A stretch of 10,711 nt of DNA from contig NZGH01000025.1 of the NCBI GenBank assembly GCA_002690875.1, positions 1 to 10,711 of the forward strand, in the 5' to 3' direction. Of the stretch, positions 6,391 to 10,711 are shown piece after piece. Each line of letters starts with the position of its first letter. Position 1 is the stretch's first letter. A program made the translations under genes and the position numbers. This DNA comes from Rickettsiales bacterium. Its GTDB lineage: Bacteria; Pseudomonadota; Alphaproteobacteria; TMED127. The notes under the pieces were generated by a model, which was given only the letters and a program-made list of their open reading frames with translations, searched no databases and had not been told where the DNA came from.

Positions 6391-7042
6391 ATTCCTTTAA
6401 AAAATACTCAATTGTACTCCCATCTTTTAGAAAAATCATTTTCACCCATTTTTTATCTTTATACCATATGTCAATATTTACATTATCACCAGTAAACTCT
6501 TTACCTAATAATTTGTAACGTGAAGCTCTAAGTGAGTTATCATAAATCATTTCATCTCTAAGATATTTAATTTCAAAATTTATGTAACTACAATCTTGAG
6601 AATTCAAAACTTTATTTTTCTCTCCAGTAATTAATTGGTCAAATTTCCAGTATGTCGTGGGTGTGATTTTTTTATCAAGCGTTAAATCGCCGTTAGTTCC
6701 TAAAATTTTAAACTGGTTTTCTTTTTTATTAACTTTACAGTCCAACAAGTCACCATTTTTATCGGTATTAGCTTCCATAAAAACTAGTGTGTTATCCATC
6801 CATTTTTCATGATTTTTGTGGAGATACTCATATACAACAAAACCGAGAAAAGTAACTTCGAACTTTATTGCAATTTTGGATTCTATTAGATTATCTTTCT
6901 CATAAAAATCCAAATTGTGATAACCAATTAATGAGTCATTTCTGTAAACATTAAAATGAAGATTTTTACTAACTGTGTTTGAAACTGTTATTGATGGCAA
7001 GCAAAGAGCAAAAAAAATAAAAAGAAGTGTAAAATTTTTCAA
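6371..7042 (-). CDS. DUF6134 exported protein
   Basis: A 223-residue protein with an N-terminal Sec signal (hydrophobic core about 5-18; likely cleavage near TVS, residues 19-21). The FALC sequence around Cys14 does not fit a lipobox because Leu precedes Cys. The mature part is beta-rich and matches what I recall of DUF6134: FNVYRNDSLIGYH (30-42), VYEYLHKNHEKW (70-81), a TTYWKFDQL segment (about 128-136) and a terminal IWYKDKKWVKM segment. It is probably periplasmic and of unknown function. The start is TTG; there is no ATG further upstream before an in-frame stop at 7085-7087, and an internal ATG would cut the signal peptide. No clear ribosome binding site precedes it, and a perfect hairpin ends 15 bases before the start. 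It is the first gene of a three-gene overlapping operon with the SDR and NTF2-like genes. Confidence 0.8.
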   Translation of the reverse strand: MKNFTLLFIFFALCLPSITVSNTVSKNLHFNVYRNDSLIGYHNLDFYEKDNLIESKIAIKFEVTFLGFVVYEYLHKNHEKWMDNTLVFMEANTDKNGDLLDCKVNKKENQFKILGTNGDLTLDKKITPTTYWKFDQLITGEKNKVLNSQDCSYINFEIKYLRDEMIYDNSLRASRYKLLGKEFTGDNVNIDIWYKDKKWVKMIFLKDGSTIEYFLKEYDSKKE

Positions 7043-7057
7043 GAGTTTAGGAGTTTG

Positions 7058-7086
7058 AGTCGGTAGGAATTTTAACCCTACCGACT
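7058..7086. terminator. Perfect 10-bp GC-rich hairpin between the BI-1 and DUF6134 genes
   Basis: AGTCGGTAGG (7058-7067) pairs without mismatch with CCTACCGACT (7077-7086) across a 9-base loop. Six of ten pairs are G-C, striking in this AT-rich DNA. On the minus strand it begins 14 bases after the BI-1 stop and ends 15 bases before the DUF6134 start. Neither strand has a T run straight after the stem, so it is not a textbook intrinsic terminator. It may be a weak terminator, a 3'-end-stabilising stem or a structure affecting DUF6134 translation. Confidence 0.6.
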
Positions 7087-7100
7087 ACTAATATTGTATA

Positions 7101-7832
7101 CTATCTTCTTTGTCCAAATAATTGGATAAGCATTATGAAAAGGTTAATAAAATCTAAATACAGAGTAAGAGCACCCATAATGGCTTTCTTACCTTCTTGA
7201 CCGTAACCATCATAATACATTGCTTTAATTCTTTGAGTGTCATAAGCAGTTAAACCCGCAAAAACAAGAACGCCGATTGCTGAAATTGCGAATTGCATTC
7301 CAGTGCTTTGTAAGAAAATGTTGACAATAGAAGCCAATAATATTCCAATTAAACCAATGAACAAGAAAGATCCCCAACCGGAAAGATCTTTTTTTGTAGT
7401 ATATCCATATAAGCTTAGAGCCCCAAAAGCACCTGCTGTTATGAAGAAAACTCTTGCAACAGATTCACCGGTATATTGAATGAAGATTGATGAAAGAGAC
7501 AGTCCCATTACCGCGGCAAATGCCCAGAATAAAATCTGTACAGTGCTTTCTTTCATTTTCGCTACACCAAAGTTTAGCGCTATAATAAAGGCTAACGGGG
7601 AAAGCATTATAATAAAAGCTAATGGTGATGCATATATAGCAGCACCAAAAGAAGTCATAGTATTAGTTGAGAAATCAAAAGCTAGGCTAGCAGTTAAATG
7701 TGCTAACGCACCCGTTAATGCTAAACCGAATGCCATAAACGAGTAAACCTTGTTCATGTAAGCTTTTAAGCCAAGATCTATTTCCGCAGATTCGACTCTA
7801 GTTTTAACATTTTTCTCGAAGTCATAAGCCAT
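7101..7832 (-). CDS. Bax inhibitor-1 / YccA family membrane protein
   Basis: A 243-residue integral inner-membrane protein with seven hydrophobic segments after a polar N-terminus that contains the ESAEIDLGLKAYMNKVY stretch (14-30) typical of alphaproteobacterial members. The family signature region GLTAYDTQRIK (193-203) and the C-terminal LYLDFINLF (224-232) are present. D198 and D227 correspond to the aspartate pair that controls pH-dependent calcium leak in Bacillus subtilis YetJ; whether this protein conducts calcium is inferred from the family. Relatives such as E. coli YccA and YbhL are linked to FtsH or membrane stress. The start is secure: AGGAG six bases before the ATG, the best ribosome binding site in the window. 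Its DNA looks less AT-rich than its neighbours, as expected for a well-expressed core gene. It is transcribed from a divergent promoter region shared with the aldo/keto reductase. Confidence 0.93.
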   Translation of the reverse strand: MAYDFEKNVKTRVESAEIDLGLKAYMNKVYSFMAFGLALTGALAHLTASLAFDFSTNTMTSFGAAIYASPLAFIIMLSPLAFIIALNFGVAKMKESTVQILFWAFAAVMGLSLSSIFIQYTGESVARVFFITAGAFGALSLYGYTTKKDLSGWGSFLFIGLIGILLASIVNIFLQSTGMQFAISAIGVLVFAGLTAYDTQRIKAMYYDGYGQEGKKAIMGALTLYLDFINLFIMLIQLFGQRR

Positions 7833-7869
7833 TGCACACTCCTATATAAAATGGTTTATTTATGTATAT

Positions 7870-7898
7870 AATATACTATTAATAATTAATAGTAAAAA
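7870..7898 (-). promoter_or_regulatory. Possible promoter for the BI-1 gene
   Basis: On the minus strand, TATATT (7875-7870, 5 of 6 of the -10 consensus) lies 17 bases from TTTTTA (7898-7893, only 3 of 6 of the -35 consensus). Transcription would start near 7863, giving a leader of about 30 bases that includes the AGGAG ribosome binding site. The spacer is almost filled by the 21-bp palindrome at 7874-7894. The weak -35 keeps confidence low. Confidence 0.33.
7874..7894. promoter_or_regulatory. Perfect 21-bp palindrome in the divergent spacer, possible operator
   Basis: TACTATTAAT and its exact reverse complement ATTAATAGTA flank one central A. The element sits in the 107-bp space between the divergent BI-1 and aldo/keto reductase genes, overlapping the likely BI-1 promoter core and lying about 46 bases before the reductase ATG. 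A symmetrical site so placed fits a dimeric repressor or activator acting on one or both genes. It is entirely A/T except for two bases, so chance is not excluded, and no regulator gene is in the window. Confidence 0.42.
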
Positions 7899-7939
7899 TA
7901 TGTTAGATTTTTATAAAATCAAGGAAATTGTTCAGTTAA

Positions 7940-8980
7940 ATGAAATATAGGAAATTGGGAAATACGGACATAGACGTCAGCTTAATTTGTTTGGGAACCA
8001 TGACCTGGGGTGAGCAAAACAATGAAAACGATGGTTTTGAGCAAATGGACTATGCTCTAGATCAAGGGGTTAACTTTTTTGATACGGCAGAACTGTATTC
8101 CGTTCCTCCCAGAAAGGAAACATGGGGCTCGACTGAGTCTATTATTGGAAATTGGTTTAAGTCACGTAAATGCAGAGACAAAGTAATTTTAGCATCAAAA
8201 GTTACTGGCCGATCTGGAATGAAATGGTTTAGAAACAAGGAAACTAGATTAAACAAGGAACAAATAACGTCTGCTCTTGAAGGGAGTTTAAAGAGGCTAA
8301 AAACAGATTATATAGATTTGTATCAGTTACATTGGCCTGATAGAAAAGCAAATTTTTTCGGTAAACTAACTTACAATCACCATGAAGAAGATGATTCTGT
8401 CGATATAAAAATTCAATTAGAAGCTCTTGCAGAGTTAGTTAAAGAAGGAAAAATTAGATATATTGGACTTTCTAATGAAACACCTTGGGGCTTAATGAAA
8501 TTTCTGTCATTGGCAGAACAATTTGATTTACCAAGGGTTATGTCAGTTCAAAACCCTTATTCTCTCCTCAATAGAAGTTATGAGGTTGGCTTAGCAGAAG
8601 TTTCAATTCGTGAAAAATGCGGACTTCTCGCATACTCGCCTTTAGGTTTTGGAATGTTAAGTGGGAAGTATGATAATGGATCAAAACCAGATGGAGCAAG
8701 GTTAACTTTATTTGGTGAAATGTTTACTAGATACACAAAACCAAAAGGTTTGATGTACTCTGAAAAATTTAATCACTTAGCTCGAAAAAATAATTTATCT
8801 CCATCGGAAATGGCTCTTGCATTTGTTAATTCACGAGAATTTTTAACTAGCAACATTATAGGAGCAACAAATCTTGAGCAACTCAAAGAAAATATCAATA
8901 GTGTTAAGATTGAACTTTCTCCTAATTTACTGAAGGAAATAGATGAGATTCACAATGAAAACCCCTTCCCCTGCCCTTAG
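7940..8980 (+). CDS. tas: NADP(H)-dependent aldo/keto reductase, Tas family
   Basis: A 346-residue cytoplasmic TIM-barrel oxidoreductase, the same length as E. coli Tas (from memory) and alike along its whole course: CLGTMTWGEQN (17-27), KTDYIDLYQLHWPDR (121-135), GKIRYIGLSNET (about residue 170 on) and QNPYSLLNRS. The catalytic tetrad is complete: D48, Y53, K87 and H131. The family reduces aldehydes and ketones with NADPH. E. coli tas was named for suppressing a tyrosine auxotrophy, so the physiological substrate is uncertain; detoxifying reactive carbonyls, for example from lipid oxidation, would fit the neighbourhood but is inference. The ATG is placed by the family N-terminus. AAGGAA lies 13 bases upstream, rather far for a ribosome binding site. 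It is divergent from the BI-1 gene, and its TAG overlaps the opposing gene's stop by four bases (8977-8980). Confidence 0.93.
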   Translation: MKYRKLGNTDIDVSLICLGTMTWGEQNNENDGFEQMDYALDQGVNFFDTAELYSVPPRKETWGSTESIIGNWFKSRKCRDKVILASKVTGRSGMKWFRNKETRLNKEQITSALEGSLKRLKTDYIDLYQLHWPDRKANFFGKLTYNHHEEDDSVDIKIQLEALAELVKEGKIRYIGLSNETPWGLMKFLSLAEQFDLPRVMSVQNPYSLLNRSYEVGLAEVSIREKCGLLAYSPLGFGMLSGKYDNGSKPDGARLTLFGEMFTRYTKPKGLMYSEKFNHLARKNNLSPSEMALAFVNSREFLTSNIIGATNLEQLKENINSVKIELSPNLLKEIDEIHNENPFPCP

Positions 8981-9828
8981 CCTTTTTTTTGTTGAGTCTT
9001 TTGAATAAAAAAAGTAGTCAGGATTATAATTAAAATTCCAAACAACGTTACAAAACTAATTTTTTCTTCAAAAAATAAAAATCCAAGAATTGTTGAGAAA
9101 ATAATTCTTGTATAACCTATTAAAATAATTGAACTAGCTTTTTCATCTCTATACGATTCAACATTAAAATATTGGGCAGTTAATGCTGTTATTGTAAGAA
9201 GAAAAAGTGAAAAAAAACTTCCTTGAACATAAAAAGAAATTCCATCGAAGAAAATTAAAAAAGTTAAAATAGAGGAAATGGCTGAATGGAATATAAGAAT
9301 ATTCATTGTCGTTTCTTTTTTAGTTAAATATGAAACAGTAATAATTCCCCCCGAGACAAAAATTGAAGAAAGGAGACTGAAAATAATTCCCTCAATTTCA
9401 GATACGGTTGACGGAAGAGTTATAAAATAAACACCGAAAAAACCAAGTAAAATAAGAACAAAATTTTTTAATTCTAATCGCTCTTTAAGAATAAACCAAC
9501 TCATTAAAGATGCAAAAAAAACTTTTGTAAAACCAATTGTGCTTGCCAATGAAAGAGAGATAAAAGTTAGAGCTTTATAACCAAAATACATTGCTAAGAC
9601 TCCAAATAATGATCTCAAGATATGAAATTTTATATTTTTATTCGAAATCACAACTAATTTTTTTTTATAAAAAAGAAATAACAAACACAAAATAATAGTC
9701 CCAATAAAAGATCTATAAAATACGATTGTCTCAATAGAATTATGAATAGCAGAAAACTTAATCTGTAGACCAAGAAGGGAAAATAAAAAACAACTTATTA
9801 ATTGAAAAAGGAGTTTATTTTTTTTCAT
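8977..9828 (-). CDS. EamA/DMT-superfamily transporter (second of tandem pair)
   Basis: An inner-membrane protein of 283 residues from the ATG at 9828, with about ten hydrophobic segments arranged as two EamA repeats. A TTG at 9846 would add six residues (MRKILV) and deepen the overlap with the upstream gene from 14 to 32 bases. Neither start has a clear ribosome binding site; I prefer the ATG because the longer form adds only a polar extension. Near the end of the second repeat is TILGFLFFEEKI (the FFEEKI at about 252-257), the usual GE-type motif of the family. It is clearly paralogous to the neighbouring upstream gene. DMT exporters carry amino acids, nucleotides, SAM or other small metabolites; nothing here fixes the substrate. 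Its stop overlaps the aldo/keto reductase stop. Confidence 0.87.
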   Translation of the reverse strand: MKKNKLLFQLISCFLFSLLGLQIKFSAIHNSIETIVFYRSFIGTIILCLLFLFYKKKLVVISNKNIKFHILRSLFGVLAMYFGYKALTFISLSLASTIGFTKVFFASLMSWFILKERLELKNFVLILLGFFGVYFITLPSTVSEIEGIIFSLLSSIFVSGGIITVSYLTKKETTMNILIFHSAISSILTFLIFFDGISFYVQGSFFSLFLLTITALTAQYFNVESYRDEKASSIILIGYTRIIFSTILGFLFFEEKISFVTLFGILIIILTTFFIQKTQQKKG

Positions 9829-9945
9829 TACTAATATTTTTCGCAATTAATGAGTTACAAATTATAATTCCAGATCCACATACAATTGTAATTAAATCAA
9901 TTTTTTCTTCAAAAAAAATAACACCAAGAATAGTTGCAAAAATAA
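9058..9945. repeat. Diverged direct DNA repeat within the tandem EamA genes (9058-9104 and 9899-9945)
   Basis: Two 47-base stretches, starting AATTTTTTCTTCAAAAAA, align without gaps at 40 of 47 positions. They encode the TILG-x2-FFEEKI region of the two transporters. They mark the shared origin of the genes and could act as a site for recombination between them, although conservation of the protein motif alone may explain the match. Confidence 0.5.
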
Positions 9946-10657
9946 GTTTTGAAAAGTCAAATGGCATTAGATTTGTTAATGATGTTAAGCTAATAGCTTT
10001 TGTCCAAAAAAAGTTTCCAAGTGTTGCTGTTAATGCAATAATAATAAGTAAAAAAAACACAAAAAAGTTTGATGGAGTATCCCAAACATACAAAGATGGA
10101 AAAAATGTAATAGGTGTCATAATTAACACTAAACTAAACATCAAAGTTAATACATTTTCTGTTTCTGATAACTTTTTAACAATTAATCCTGCAATTGCAT
10201 GAGTCATTGATGAAATAATGGCAAAAATACTTCCAATTTGTAATTTTAAATCAGGTCTAATAATTATTAAGGTCAAAACAAACCCTAAAAGCAAATAAAA
10301 AGTTTTTTGTTTATTTAAATTTTCTTTCAGAAAAAAAATACTTCCAAAATAAATAAAAAGAGGTGTACTAAAACTTATTGCCATCGCTTGTGATAAAGGG
10401 ATTAAGGTATAAGCAGTAAAAATTAAAATCATGGTTATGCCACCAAAAATACCTCTCAAAAATAGAAGCTTATAATTTGACTTTTCATTCACCACTTGGT
10501 TTTGTCTTAATAAAAAAGGTAATAGTAAAAAGATACCAAATAAGTTTCTAAAAAAAGCTTGTTCAGTTGGGTGAATGTAAGAGGCAGTAAATTTTATTAA
10601 CACTGCTAATACAGAAAATAGAAAACAAGAAATTATTAGTTGTAAAATTGGATGCAT
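9815..10657 (-). CDS. EamA/DMT-superfamily transporter (first of tandem pair)
   Basis: A 280-residue membrane protein with about ten hydrophobic segments in two EamA repeats. The first repeat has HPTEQAFFRNLFG (29-41) with the conserved Arg37. The second ends with TILGVIFFEEKI (FFEEKI at 248-253), followed by a last TM and a basic tail. Its N-terminus (LIISCFLFSVLAVLIKF) parallels that of the adjacent transporter (LISCFLFSLLGLQIKF), indicating an ancient tandem duplication. The two may be separate homo-oligomeric transporters with different substrates, or a paired transporter as in small-multidrug-resistance heterodimers; the latter is speculative because each already has two repeats. The ATG has no obvious ribosome binding site. 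It is the first gene of the pair, with only 54 bases of upstream DNA in the window. Confidence 0.87.
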   Translation of the reverse strand: MHPILQLIISCFLFSVLAVLIKFTASYIHPTEQAFFRNLFGIFLLLPFLLRQNQVVNEKSNYKLLFLRGIFGGITMILIFTAYTLIPLSQAMAISFSTPLFIYFGSIFFLKENLNKQKTFYLLLGFVLTLIIIRPDLKLQIGSIFAIISSMTHAIAGLIVKKLSETENVLTLMFSLVLIMTPITFFPSLYVWDTPSNFFVFFLLIIIALTATLGNFFWTKAISLTSLTNLMPFDFSKLIFATILGVIFFEEKIDLITIVCGSGIIICNSLIAKNISNEKK

Positions 10658-10711
10658 TTTTGATATTTAAATCTTAGTTTCTTGCAATTTAGTTTTAATT
10701 ATGTCAATAAA

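Noticed and set aside
7480..7746. Open frame of 88 codons on the plus strand inside the BI-1 gene
   Set aside because: Antisense to a conserved seven-helix protein; Ala/Lys/Ile-rich composition reflects the complement of the hydrophobic codons.
8062..8256. Open frame of 64 codons on the minus strand inside the aldo/keto reductase gene
   Set aside because: Antisense to a full-length Tas homologue; no supporting features.
10702..10707. Perfect -35 hexamer TTGACA on the minus strand upstream of the EamA pair
   Set aside because: No acceptable -10 lies 16-18 bases downstream (CAAGAA at 17), so it is not supported as a promoter.

Overview
The window comes from a strongly AT-rich (by eye about 70 % A+T), gene-dense bacterial chromosome. 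The Bax-inhibitor-like membrane protein and the oxidoreductase/DUF1365/SAM-methyltransferase cluster look alphaproteobacterial. With the low GC, very short spacers and poly-A-rich coding sequence, a streamlined marine alphaproteobacterium (SAR11-like or a similar AT-rich lineage) is the best guess. This is inference from sequence character, not from a marker gene. No RNA gene, CRISPR array, insertion sequence or phage gene is visible.

Layout. Positions 1-198 are a non-coding leader with a possible promoter and small palindromes. Positions 199-5227 (+) form a tight operon: FAD-dependent oxidoreductase (COG2907 type), DUF1365 protein (split by a one-base frameshift), SAM-dependent acyl-phospholipid methyltransferase of the cyclopropane fatty acid synthase family, an MFS/GPH carrier and a DUF3833 lipoprotein. 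It meets, with no spacer, an opposing cluster at 5228-7042 (-): DUF6134 exported protein, short-chain dehydrogenase, NTF2-like protein. Upstream of that cluster is a BI-1 family membrane protein (7101-7832, -), separated by a perfect GC-rich hairpin. A 107-bp divergent spacer with a perfect 21-bp palindrome separates it from a Tas-like aldo/keto reductase (7940-8980, +). That gene ends overlapping the stop codon of a tandem pair of EamA/DMT transporters (8977-10657, -).

How the parts fit. Oxidoreductase + DUF1365 + methyltransferase, accompanied by DUF3833, SDR and NTF2-like genes, is a recurring proteobacterial membrane-lipid modification cluster. Related genes in Rhodobacter sphaeroides are induced by singlet oxygen through the RpoE-ChrR sigma/anti-sigma pair and make methylated and furan fatty acids on phospholipids. 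The methyltransferase here lacks two of the bicarbonate-pocket residues of true cyclopropane synthases (Cys to Ser, His to Gln), which favours a methyl-branching or furan-pathway role over cyclopropanation. No rpoE, chrR or photolyase gene lies inside the window.

The points most worth following are the frameshift in an 11-A run of the DUF1365 gene (error, decay or slippage), the methyltransferase active-site changes, the palindrome in the divergent promoter region, and the hairpin after the BI-1 gene.
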